Source of the DNA: Flavobacteriaceae bacterium | GTDB taxonomy: Bacteria > Bacteroidota > Bacteroidia > Flavobacteriales > Flavobacteriaceae | Assembly: GCA_016649785.1 (NCBI GenBank) | Contig: JAENXB010000134.1 | Span: forward strand, 1-7,842 | Direction: 5' to 3' | Length of the DNA: 7,842 nt | Shown: piece after piece, positions 1-6,458 of the stretch | How positions within the stretch are numbered: position 1 is the first letter of the stretch | How the letters are laid out: each line of letters begins with the position of its first letter | The notes under the pieces: model-generated | What the model saw: the letters and a program-made list of their open reading frames with translations, nothing else | The model's database searches: none | What the model was told of the DNA's origin: nothing | Position numbers and translations under genes: made by a program

Positions 1-1204
1 ATGGGATTTTACGCTGAAAGATACCAAGGGCAGGGGAGATGAATTCGTAAATTTGATGTGAGTACAATATTAAATAGGTGGAAAGTCCGATGGTGATCAA
101 ACCTACCAGGGTGATCAATCCCACCACTTCCTCGGTAATATGCCCAACAGCAAGTCCTAAAGCGGCAAAGATCAAAGAAAACTCACTTATTTGCGTGACC
201 GTTAAACCCGCCAGGAATGAAGTTCGTTTCCTGTAGCCCATAATTCCCATAATAATTAAAACAATCAAGGGATTGCCTATCAATACAAAAGCAGAAAATA
301 TCAATGCCGGGAAAACCTGGCTTCCAAGATCGGATAGATCGATATCGGCTCCCAGGTTGACAAAGAAAAATAAAAGCAAAAAATCCCTTAAACTTGTCAA
401 ACGGCTGCTTATCACATCTTTAAAATCTGACGAAGCCAGGCTCACTCCCGCCAGGAAAGCCCCCACAGCGCCACTAAATCCTGTGAGCTCCCCAACTGTT
501 ACCATGGAAACAGCCCAGGCAATTGCAAAAAGCGTAAGCAGTTCCCTGGATCTTGCCAAAAAAGCACTGATCCCCGGGATGATCCATTTCATCGCAATTA
601 ATGTAAAAGCCAGCAAAGCCATTCCCGAAATCAGGGTTTTGATAATATTCTCCGCGAGGGAAGTATTCTCGCCATTTCCAAGAGCAGAGATCACGATCAT
701 TACCAGGATGACCAAAATATCCTGTACTATCAATAAACCAATGGCAATTTGGCCGTGCAAGGAATCAATCTCTTTTTTGTCTGACAGGAGTTTTACAATA
801 ATAATGGTACTTGAAAATGTTAGGGCAACAGCGATGTAAAAACTGTGCAGGGAAGAAAATCCTAAAGCCAGGCCAATAAAATAGCCAAACAGGGAGGTGA
901 ACAGCACTTGGCCCAAACCCGTCATTAACGCTATTTTCCCAACAGACTTGATGATGCGCAAATCAAGTTTTAGCCCAACTATAAAAAGCAATATGGAAAT
1001 GCCAATTTCAGATAATAAATTAAAATTGTCTTTTGATTTGACAATGTCCAAAACCGAAGGCCCCGCAAGTATCCCCAAGACAATAAACATAACAATAAGG
1101 GGTTGTTTGAGCAATTGGCCAATAGCTCCCAGCAGTACCGCAAGGGCTAAAATAAGTGTAAATTCATAAAATGGATTATCTGAAATTAAAGAGACCCAGT
1201 TCAT
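1..1204 (-). CDS. Kef/CPA2-type cation:proton antiporter (partial, C-terminus beyond left edge)
   Basis: This inner-membrane antiporter probably exchanges Na+ or K+ for H+. The reverse complement is open for 401 codons from an ATG at 1204 to the window edge and is almost wholly hydrophobic, with about 12 membrane segments. Seen family hallmarks are ALTFSSTIIIVKLL (residues 127-140), GLLIVQDILVIL (156-167, with the Q161-D162 pair at the usual ion-binding position of Kef proteins), GAVGAFLAGVSLA (245-257) and FFFVNLGADIDL (279-290). The Na_H_Exchanger domain fills residues 10-380. Any cytoplasmic RCK/TrkA-N or Usp domain would start near residue 390 and is not visible. The start is chosen because its ATG overlaps the stop of the upstream stress-protein gene (ATGA), so translation is probably coupled. 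No Shine-Dalgarno is seen. The family is secure; the transported ion is not. Confidence 0.93.
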   Translation of the reverse strand, partial: MNWVSLISDNPFYEFTLILALAVLLGAIGQLLKQPLIVMFIVLGILAGPSVLDIVKSKDNFNLLSEIGISILLFIVGLKLDLRIIKSVGKIALMTGLGQVLFTSLFGYFIGLALGFSSLHSFYIAVALTFSSTIIIVKLLSDKKEIDSLHGQIAIGLLIVQDILVILVMIVISALGNGENTSLAENIIKTLISGMALLAFTLIAMKWIIPGISAFLARSRELLTLFAIAWAVSMVTVGELTGFSGAVGAFLAGVSLASSDFKDVISSRLTSLRDFLLLFFFVNLGADIDLSDLGSQVFPALIFSAFVLIGNPLIVLIIMGIMGYRKRTSFLAGLTVTQISEFSLIFAALGLAVGHITEEVVGLITLVGLITIGLSTYLILYSHQIYEFISPALGIFQRKIP

Positions 1205-2019
1205 TTTGAGAGTACTATTAATGGAATTGAGTTGCTGTAAACCAGGTCATTGATCAGGAATTTTTTGAACTGGCTGTCTGAAAGTGCGCGTGAACCTTGC
1301 AGAACAACTAAAAAGGCATCCGTTTTATCCGCCATATGATCCATAATTTCCAAAAAAGCATCTTTCCCCTTGAAAGGATTCATCACGGCATGGTATTCAG
1401 AATACATCAGTGTAAGATCGAGCAGGTATTTGATGGATTCATCCTCATCATCATTTTCGGTTATTACGGTGACAAACTCAATTTCTTTGATCTGTTCAGA
1501 TAAATTGGACAGCAGGATATTGAATTGAGCAATGTTGATCGGGAATTTATAATAAACCGCTACAATTAATTTTTGCGGAATAAAAATCTCTTTTTGAATT
1601 GGGACCGCCACGGTCAATAATTCGGAACCTTCAATAACTTTTAGTGCGGTACTACCTATAAAAATTTTCTTTAGGAGTCCTTTTCCCTGCAATCCCACAA
1701 ATACCCAGTCAAAATAATGCTCGTTTTTAAGTTCCTCAAGAATTGTTAAAATGGCTTTTTCGCTAACAAGGAATTCCCCCTCCCTGAAAAAGTATTTTTT
1801 GGTAAGTGCTTTCAATTGGTCCAGTGCCTCCCCCTTCTCAATATCAATTTCTTGCTTTTTAATGTCCGCGTCAGTCAAAGCGGGGGAAAGCCCCGGTACC
1901 TTATGGACAAAAACAACAGTTGAATCTATGATCTTAGAGAATTCTGAAGAAAATTTTATTAAAGTCTCCGAATTGTCAGAGAAGTCAATTAGCGTGATGA
2001 TTCTGTTTTTCCGGGTCAT
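1201..2019 (-). CDS. Tandem universal stress protein (UspA family, two domains)
   Basis: This cytoplasmic protein of 272 residues has two Usp-like halves. Domain 1 (about 4-142) opens with the beta strand RIITLIDFSDNS, D12 lying where Usp proteins bind ATP. It ends with the ATP-loop pattern G-2x-G-9x-G-S (G109, G112, G122, S123), so this half probably binds ATP. Domain 2 (about 148-272) ends in the typical strand PLIVLSK but lacks the glycine motif (LQGSRALSDSQ instead), so it looks non-binding. The ATG at 2019 is chosen because it places the first strand at the N-terminus, as in the family. The frame stays open to a TTG at 2064, which would add 15 polar residues. The gene overlaps the downstream antiporter start by 4 bases, suggesting one operon and perhaps regulation of the transporter. 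That role is inference from context. Confidence 0.9.
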   Translation of the reverse strand: MTRKNRIITLIDFSDNSETLIKFSSEFSKIIDSTVVFVHKVPGLSPALTDADIKKQEIDIEKGEALDQLKALTKKYFFREGEFLVSEKAILTILEELKNEHYFDWVFVGLQGKGLLKKIFIGSTALKVIEGSELLTVAVPIQKEIFIPQKLIVAVYYKFPINIAQFNILLSNLSEQIKEIEFVTVITENDDEDESIKYLLDLTLMYSEYHAVMNPFKGKDAFLEIMDHMADKTDAFLVVLQGSRALSDSQFKKFLINDLVYSNSIPLIVLSK

Positions 2020-2056
2020 TTCAATAAGAATTTTATCCGTATTTTGTTTGTTTTCT

Positions 2057-2082
2057 GCCTGCAACCAATGGTTTTTGGCAGG
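2057..2082 (-). other. Leader hairpin upstream of the usp-antiporter operon
   Basis: CCTGC (2058-2062) and GCAGG (2078-2082) are complementary, with a second small palindrome (AACC AAT GGTT, 2063-2073) inside. If the stress protein starts at 2019, this lies in its 5' leader; the alternative TTG start at 2064 lies inside the stem-loop. The structure is read directly from the sequence; a regulatory role is only possible. Confidence 0.3.
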
Positions 2083-2138
2083 TAAGGGGGAGAATATGTA
2101 AACCTGGGGGGAATTAAACTTTAATTTATACTCTAAAA

Positions 2139-2157
2139 TAACGAATTTTAACGAATT
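2139..2157. repeat. Direct repeat TAACGAATT, two copies, 10-bp period
   Basis: TAACGAATT occurs at 2139-2147 and again at 2149-2157, one base apart, giving a period of one helical turn. It lies between the LigT-like gene and the stress-protein operon, near the CTTTGCG element. It could be a pair of operator half-sites for the operon or part of a dispersed intergenic repeat. Reversed, it reads AATTCGTTAAAATTCGTTA, which resembles repetitive phrases I recall from Bacteroidota intergenic DNA. Confidence 0.45.
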
Positions 2158-2208
2158 ATCAGCGCTTTGATTTCACTGATGTTGAGTTTGTTTTTAAAGA
2201 TTTTACTC

Positions 2209-2286
2209 AAGGTCGCAAAGCCTTGCAATTCATAGAAAAACATCACAGGTATTTCGGTGTTCTTTTTTTTCTTTGCGCCCTTTGCG
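2209..2286. repeat. CTTTGCG/CGCAAAG intergenic repeat element
   Basis: AAGGTCGCAAAG (2209-2220) and CTTTGCGCCCTT (2271-2282) are complementary at 11 of 12 positions, with 50 bases between them. A further CTTTGCG follows in tandem at 2280-2286, nine bases after the one at 2271. Sequences of this CTTTGCG-nn-CTTTGCGGTT type recur between genes in many Bacteroidota genomes, by my recollection; their function is unknown. It lies just past the stop of the LigT-like gene, so it may be transcribed from that side. No T-tract makes it a convincing terminator. Confidence 0.6.
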
Positions 2287-2311
2287 GTTAAAAAAGAACG
2301 AAGTAATTTAA

Positions 2312-2866
2312 TTAGCTAAACTTAACCGCCGGTACAAAGAAAAATTTCCGGTGGACATCCCAGGTTTTTCCGTTATGCTTAAAAAGGAAAAAGCTTTCAG
2401 CTTCAAAAGAGGCATGGAATTCCCGGTTTTTAAATTCGACCCAGGCTTTACCGAAAAACTCAGCGCTTAGATCCCGGGTGGCAATGGTGATATGCGGATA
2501 AAACCTGGAAGGATCTTCATTTTTAGTAAGCCCCAATTTCTGGACAAAAACCTTTTCCAATTTGTTGTGAACCTCAATTATTGGATCGCGATCTGCACAT
2601 TTAACAAAAATGACTCCCGACTTAAAATAGTCAAAACCGGATAATTCAACATCAAATACGGTTATCCGGTCCGCCAGTTCCTGTAAGGATTTTATCAGAA
2701 GTGGTTCCTCTTCTTTTGTGATATTAAAAGGCATTTTAAGGGTAATATGCGCGGGTAATTTTAAGGCGTGTTTTGCCTGATAGCGAGCTTCAATTTCTTT
2801 TTTGAAAGCTTTGATCTGCTCCCGGAGCCTTTGGTGCGGTACAAGTGCGATAAAATAGAGGCTCAT
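2312..2866 (-). CDS. 2'-5' RNA ligase family protein (LigT-like 2H phosphoesterase)
   Basis: This cytoplasmic protein of 184 residues belongs to the 2H phosphoesterase superfamily, whose bacterial members hydrolyse 2',3'-cyclic phosphates on RNA ends or join 2'-5' bonds. Both catalytic H-x-T-x motifs are present: HITL at 40-43 (in PAHITLKMPF) and HITI at 125-128 (in YPHITIATRD). Their spacing of about 85 residues and the total length fit the family. The ATG at 2866 gives the usual opening strand SLYFIALVP. The gene is divergent from ftsH and separated from the stress-protein operon by repeats, so it appears to be transcribed alone. The natural substrate cannot be read from the sequence. Confidence 0.9.
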   Translation of the reverse strand: MSLYFIALVPHQRLREQIKAFKKEIEARYQAKHALKLPAHITLKMPFNITKEEEPLLIKSLQELADRITVFDVELSGFDYFKSGVIFVKCADRDPIIEVHNKLEKVFVQKLGLTKNEDPSRFYPHITIATRDLSAEFFGKAWVEFKNREFHASFEAESFFLFKHNGKTWDVHRKFFFVPAVKFS

Positions 2867-2896
2867 TTTTTAGATCTGATTTGTTTATTTCAATAC

Positions 2897-2980
2897 CTTA
2901 TTTATTAACCAGACGAAAGAATCAATTTAATAGTCTTTCATCTATTATCTATATTTTTTTTGTCTGGTTAATAATATAAG
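2897..2980. repeat. Long inverted repeat with nested hairpin between divergent genes
   Basis: TTATTAACCAGAC (2902-2914) is perfectly complementary to GTCTGGTTAATAA (2962-2974). The match continues outward, with one bulged base at 2975, through CTTAT (2897-2901) and ATAAG (2976-2980), making 18 pairs. Directly inside, GAAAGA (2915-2920) pairs with TCTTTC (2934-2939). The trinucleotide TAT flanks the 13-bp arms on both sides. The element lies 134 bases before ftsH and 31 before the LigT-like gene. It could be a regulator site, a small non-autonomous mobile element or a structured leader; being between divergent starts, it is not a normal terminator. Confidence 0.6.
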
Positions 2981-2987
2981 CATTGGC

Positions 2988-3016
2988 TTTGTCTTTTATC
3001 TTGATTTATATCATTT
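2988..3016 (+). promoter_or_regulatory. Weak candidate promoter for ftsH
   Basis: TTTG (2988-2991) followed after 17 bases by TATCATTT (3009-3016) loosely resembles the Bacteroidota -33/-7 pattern (TTTG ... TAnnTTTG), but the final G is missing. It would leave a leader of about 90 bases that contains CACGTG (3062-3067). No other part of the 247-bp spacer matches better. Low certainty. Confidence 0.2.
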
Positions 3017-3113
3017 TAAGGTCTAATAATTTCCAATAACTTTAAACTGACTAAATGTTGCCACGTGACTGCTGTCGCATTTAAATCAACTGTAGTAATA
3101 TAGTAGTAAGAAG

Positions 3114-5051
3114 ATGGATAACCAGAATAAGCAAGATCAAAAGGAGAAACTTCCCGGTGAAAATATTCCAAAGAAATCACCCGGGGGTTCACTTGGTTAT
3201 TGGATATATCTCATATTTATTTTTTTTATTCTTTTTTCAATATTCAATAAACCAGGGACTAATGCCAGGGAAATAAGTTGGCTCGAGTTCGAACAAAATA
3301 TGTTGAGCGAAGGGGATGTCGCCAAAATTGTAGTGGTGAATAAAGAGGTAGCTGAAATTTTTATCAAGGAAGAAAAGCTTGGAAATCCAAAATATCAGGA
3401 TTTATCCAAAACTGTAGTTCCATCTGGTGTAGGACCGCATTATATGCTTCACATAGGATCTGTAGATAGTTTTGAGAGCAAAATGGACCAGGCCCAAAAA
3501 GATTTTCCCCAGGAAGAAAGGGTTGAAATAAAATATGAGAATCGCACCAATTGGCTTCGGGATTTTGCCTGGTTGCTTCCGCTTGTGCTTATCTTTTTGT
3601 TTTGGATGTTTTTGCTGCGCGGATTTACAAAAGGAGGCGGAATGGGTGGTTCCATGTTCAATTTCGGGAAATCCACCGCAAAACTGATGGACAATACCAC
3701 AAAAAGTAGCGTAACTTTTAAGGACGTTGCAGGTTTGAGGGAAGCAAAAATTGAGGTGGAGGAGATCGTGAATTTTCTTAAAAACCCGGAGGAATATACC
3801 CGGCTTGGCGCTAAGATCCCAAAAGGGATTTTGCTTGTTGGTCCAACGGGAACAGGAAAGACGCTTCTGGCAAAAGCTGTGGCCGGTGAAGCTGAAGTTC
3901 CGTTTTTTTCCTTGTCAGGATCAGAATTTGTGGAAATGTTTGTTGGAGTGGGAGCCTCCCGTGTACGGGATCTGTTTAAAAAGGCCAAGGAAATAGCCCC
4001 GAGCATTGTTTTTATTGATGAGATAGATGCGGTTGGAAGAACACGAAGCAAAGCGAATTCATTTCAGGCAAATGATGAAAGGGAAAACACCTTAAATCAG
4101 TTGTTGACAGAAATGGATGGATTTGGTCCAAATACGGGGGTTATCGTCCTGGCAGCTACCAACCGTGCCGATATCCTGGACAAAGCCTTGCTGCGTCCCG
4201 GAAGATTTGACAGGCACATTTATTTGGAACTTCCCGATAAAAAGGAACGCGAAGAAATCTTTGAAGTTCATTTACGGCCATTAAAATTAAGTGAAGAGGT
4301 GGATGTGGATCAATTAGCTTCCTTAAGCCCGGGATTTTCCGGAGCAGATATTGCCAATATATGCAATGAAGCCGCACTTATCGCCGCACGCAAAAAAAAG
4401 GACAAAATAGAACAAACAGATTTCATGGAGGCAAGGGACAGGGTTGTTGGCGGGTTGGAACGAAAGAGCAAGATAATTTCCCCTAAGGAAAAGGAAATAA
4501 TAGCCCATCATGAAGCCGGTCATGCCATTGTGAGCTGGTATTTGAAAAATGTAGATTCCCTGGTGAAGGTGTCCATTATCCCACGTGGTAAATCTTTGGG
4601 CTCAGCCTGGTATCTTCCGGAAGAACATCAAATAATTTCTAAAAGTAAATTTTTGGATCAAATTTGCGCGTCATTGGGAGGCCGTGCTGCCGAGGAGATA
4701 ATTTTTAACGAAGTTTCATCCGGGGCACTGGACGACCTGGAAAAAGTTACAAAGCAGGCCTATAGCATGGTGGCATATTATGGGCTGGGTGATGAAGTTG
4801 GGCCGATGAGTTTTTACGATTCTACCGGTGAAAATGAACGTTTATTGGGAAAACCATACAGTGAGAATATGGCAGAAAAAATAGATAAAGAAGTACAGCT
4901 TTTGATTACAAATGCCTACGAAAGAACTAAAAAATTATTGCTGGAACACAAAGCGGAATTGGAAAGTTTGGGAAAATTACTCCTGAAAAAAGAGGTGGTT
5001 TATTTGGAAGATCTGGAGAGTGTTTTAGGAAAGAGATTGAGTAAAATTTAA
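3114..5051 (+). CDS. ftsH: ATP-dependent zinc metalloprotease FtsH
   Basis: This hexameric inner-membrane AAA+ protease extracts and degrades membrane and short-lived cytoplasmic proteins. The 645 residues match the family length. In order: polar N-terminus; membrane segment 1 (about 28-45); periplasmic FtsH_ext domain (about 50-147); membrane segment 2 (about 150-170); Gly-rich linker; AAA domain. The AAA domain has Walker A GPTGTGKT (243-250), pore loop MFVGVG (275-280), Walker B IVFIDEIDAVG (298-308) and second region of homology ATNRADILDKALLRPGRFDR (348-367), with R361 and R364 as likely arginine fingers. The peptidase domain has HEAGH (466-470), with D541 in GALDDLEKVT as third zinc ligand. 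The Walker A motif has T where most FtsH proteins have P (GPPGTGKT). The neighbours are not those usual for ftsH in this phylum, so this may be a second copy. AAGAAG directly precedes the ATG. Confidence 0.98.
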   Translation: MDNQNKQDQKEKLPGENIPKKSPGGSLGYWIYLIFIFFILFSIFNKPGTNAREISWLEFEQNMLSEGDVAKIVVVNKEVAEIFIKEEKLGNPKYQDLSKTVVPSGVGPHYMLHIGSVDSFESKMDQAQKDFPQEERVEIKYENRTNWLRDFAWLLPLVLIFLFWMFLLRGFTKGGGMGGSMFNFGKSTAKLMDNTTKSSVTFKDVAGLREAKIEVEEIVNFLKNPEEYTRLGAKIPKGILLVGPTGTGKTLLAKAVAGEAEVPFFSLSGSEFVEMFVGVGASRVRDLFKKAKEIAPSIVFIDEIDAVGRTRSKANSFQANDERENTLNQLLTEMDGFGPNTGVIVLAATNRADILDKALLRPGRFDRHIYLELPDKKEREEIFEVHLRPLKLSEEVDVDQLASLSPGFSGADIANICNEAALIAARKKKDKIEQTDFMEARDRVVGGLERKSKIISPKEKEIIAHHEAGHAIVSWYLKNVDSLVKVSIIPRGKSLGSAWYLPEEHQIISKSKFLDQICASLGGRAAEEIIFNEVSSGALDDLEKVTKQAYSMVAYYGLGDEVGPMSFYDSTGENERLLGKPYSENMAEKIDKEVQLLITNAYERTKKLLLEHKAELESLGKLLLKKEVVYLEDLESVLGKRLSKI

Positions 5052-5320
5052 TATTTTTTATTGGGCAGGGCTGTTGTTTGAGGCTGATAACTCTCTCTTT
5101 AATTAATGCTTATTGCAGCAAGTAAATAGTAATTAACGAGCCAAAAGTTTGATATACTTAGAGTTAAAGGAAATAATGGGCTTTTACTGAACAAAACAGA
5201 ATAGTATATTTTCATATCACCGGTAAAATTGAAACCTGTTTTACTTTATGCATTAGGTACTCAAAATTTTATGAACTTATTCATCACAAGAATTTTAATA
5301 ATTGATAAAATAAAAATATT
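5052..5320. other. Intergenic spacer after ftsH, no gene seen
   Basis: No convincing coding frame, RNA gene or strong terminator is visible in these 269 bases on either strand. TATATTTT at 5205-5212 matches seven of eight positions of the Bacteroidota -7 box, but no TTG lies at a suitable distance upstream, so the promoter of the next gene remains unclear. Confidence 0.4.
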
Positions 5321-5707
5321 ATGGAAACAAATGTCATTTTTAATTCAGATTTACATTTTGAGCACAATATGTGGAAAGCTGAGCTTCTTTTTTGGGAAGA
5401 TGAACTTAAATCCTTTAATAACAGGTTAAGCGAACTTGTAACACGATGGACCGATAAGGATGTGCTGGCTCAATTGGAGCACTTTCAAAATAAGTTTATT
5501 CTCCACGGGGAAGTCATAGAAACATTCCAAAATGAGATAAACCATCACGAAACCGACATTGCCGAACATTCTAAAAAAGGCGAGGAGGTCCTTGATCAAA
5601 TTCTTGTTAAAAAACACATTGAAACCAGGAACCGCATAGAAATAGAAAGGAATTTATACAATAATCTTAAAAAGGATTTTTTCAGCTTTCTTTCAAAGTA
5701 TATGTAA
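5321..5707 (+). CDS. Small hypothetical protein, helical, rich in His and aromatic residues
   Basis: I do not recognise this protein of 128 residues. It has no signal peptide or membrane segment and is very polar, with heptad-like spacing that suggests a bundle of three or four helices. Notable are H12-F-E-H15-N-M-W18 near the N-terminus, LLFWEDELKSFNNRL (22-36), EHFQNKFILH (53-62), a histidine pair at 75-76, H83 and H99, and a charged C-terminal helix with KKHIETRNRIEIERNLY (97-113). The histidines could bind metal, but their spacing does not match hemerythrin. The ATG at 5321 follows an A/T-rich stretch with no Shine-Dalgarno, as is normal here. The gene lies 269 bases after ftsH and converges on the broken genes to its right. 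Its composition makes it a real gene; its function is unknown. Confidence 0.75.
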   Translation: METNVIFNSDLHFEHNMWKAELLFWEDELKSFNNRLSELVTRWTDKDVLAQLEHFQNKFILHGEVIETFQNEINHHETDIAEHSKKGEEVLDQILVKKHIETRNRIEIERNLYNNLKKDFFSFLSKYM

Positions 5708-5710
5708 ATT

Positions 5711-5820
5711 TCAGGCCCAGGGTGGGAAAGTGAATTTTTCACCCCAACAATCTTTATAATAAGTTATCAGTTCTCTGCAATTCCTTTAAGGTCTTTTATG
5801 TATTTATATGAAGATAATCC
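5711..5820 (-). pseudogene. Gene remnant, C-terminal end of an unidentified protein (frameshifted)
   Basis: Two adjoining minus-strand frames give protein-like sequence. One is open from 5820 to a stop at 5767-5769 and reads SSYKYIKDLKGIAEN. The other continues at 5773 with ELITYYKDCWGEKFTFPPWA and stops at 5711-5713. The junction at about 5767-5775 suggests one small indel in a once continuous C-terminus. No start codon or upstream part remains, and the protein was not recognised. The stop lies three bases from the stop of the convergent small gene, so the two ends nearly touch. Confidence 0.45.
5720..5744. terminator. Stem-loop between convergent gene ends, possible terminator
   Basis: GGGTGGGAAA (5720-5729) and TTTTTCACCC (5735-5744) can form a 10-bp RNA stem, two of the pairs being G-U, around a GTGAA loop. 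It starts 13 bases after the stop of the small hypothetical gene. No T-tract follows it, and it overlaps the remnant coding sequence on the other strand, so it may be chance. Confidence 0.25.
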
Positions 5821-5865
5821 CTATAAACAGGATTGAGAACAATTGTTGTGGACCAGACAAATATA

Positions 5866-6443
5866 TTAGTCAATCTGTACAGGAAATCCAATCATTCTTA
5901 TTCCTTTTGAATTTACTTCTGATAGTTTTTTGGGATCAAGCCTATTTTGTTGTAAACCAGGGTAAATGAAAAAACTCCAATGTTGAATTGAAAACCCTTC
6001 CGGAGTCTCAAGCTCTGGAAGTATTTTTGCAGGTTTAATCGTCTATAATTCTCATAGGTTCGTTTGTATATACACATTCGTACACGTTTCCGTAATTATT
6101 CAGGCCTGTCAAAACAAATATAATTGATATCGTTCTTCCGGGGTTTTTTCCTATGAATTGTTGTAAAATAACAATTCCTCCACCCGGTGCTTTATTGCCG
6201 TATTCGGTTAAATCATAGCCGGTTTGTTCTGCGTGTCCAGCTATTTCTTCAAATCTATATGTACGACCCCGTTTCATGATTTTGGATTTAAGGTTTCTAA
6301 GCACTGGATAAGATATTTCGCATTCGCCGTCAGGAGTATTTGACCCCTACAATTAAATTCCGTCACCTCATTTTTTACAGCCTTGTTATAGAGTCTTTTA
6401 AGGTCTTTAAATAGTTTGCTCCAATTTGAATTTGATTTTTCAT
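5866..6443 (-). pseudogene. Frameshifted gene for an unidentified protein of about 192 residues
   Basis: Four minus-strand frame segments join into one protein-like product. From the ATG at 6443, one extra A in the A-run gives MKKSNSNWSKLFKDLKRLYN and runs to about 6346. One extra base in the GGGG run (6344-6347) leads into the frame reading SNTPDGECEISYPVLRN and then YRFEEIAGHAEQTGYDLTEY, which stops at 6035-6037. One base removed at about 6037-6042 leads into KILPELETPEGFSIQHWSFF and a stop at 5866-5868. The last two frames meet within six bases. The domain was not recognised; it is soluble, mixed alpha/beta, without signal peptide. The intact piece 6035-6277 (ATG at 6277, 80 residues) could be called as a gene by itself, and the preceding frame stops exactly over that ATG (TCATGA). 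I favour a pseudogene, or indel errors in the assembly. Confidence 0.6.
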
Positions 6444-6458
6444 GATTTCTATTTTATT

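Noticed and set aside
273..1169. Two plus-strand open frames (273-839 and 897-1169)
   Set aside because: They are antisense to the continuous, motif-bearing antiporter frame on the minus strand and have implausible compositions.
2020..2064. TTG start extending the stress protein by 15 residues
   Set aside because: TTG starts are rare here and the ATG at 2019 places the first Usp strand correctly; kept only as an alternative.
1751..2101. Plus-strand open frame of 116 codons
   Set aside because: It is the antisense shadow of the stress-protein gene, which has clear Usp motifs.
3062..3067. CACGTG palindrome before ftsH as an operator
   Set aside because: A six-base palindrome is expected by chance and has no partner site nearby.
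3449..4523. Several open frames inside ftsH on both strands
   Set aside because: They overlap a fully intact ftsH with every family motif.
5229..5429. Plus-strand open frame of 66 codons overlapping the start of the small hypothetical gene
   Set aside because: It is low-complexity hydrophobic sequence from AT-rich DNA and would overlap the better 128-residue frame by about 110 bases.
5426..5617. Minus-strand open frame of 63 codons
   Set aside because: It is antisense to the 128-residue protein and has no protein-like features.
5321..5707. Hemerythrin-like assignment for the histidine-rich protein
   Set aside because: The H-x3-E and H-x3-H patterns of hemerythrin are not found at the required spacing.
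5840..5960. Minus-strand frame reading RLTNIFVWSTTIVLNPVYRD between the two remnants
   Set aside because: It overlaps the better-supported C-terminus of the repaired gene and has a hydrophobic, less convincing composition; it could still belong to the last remnant.
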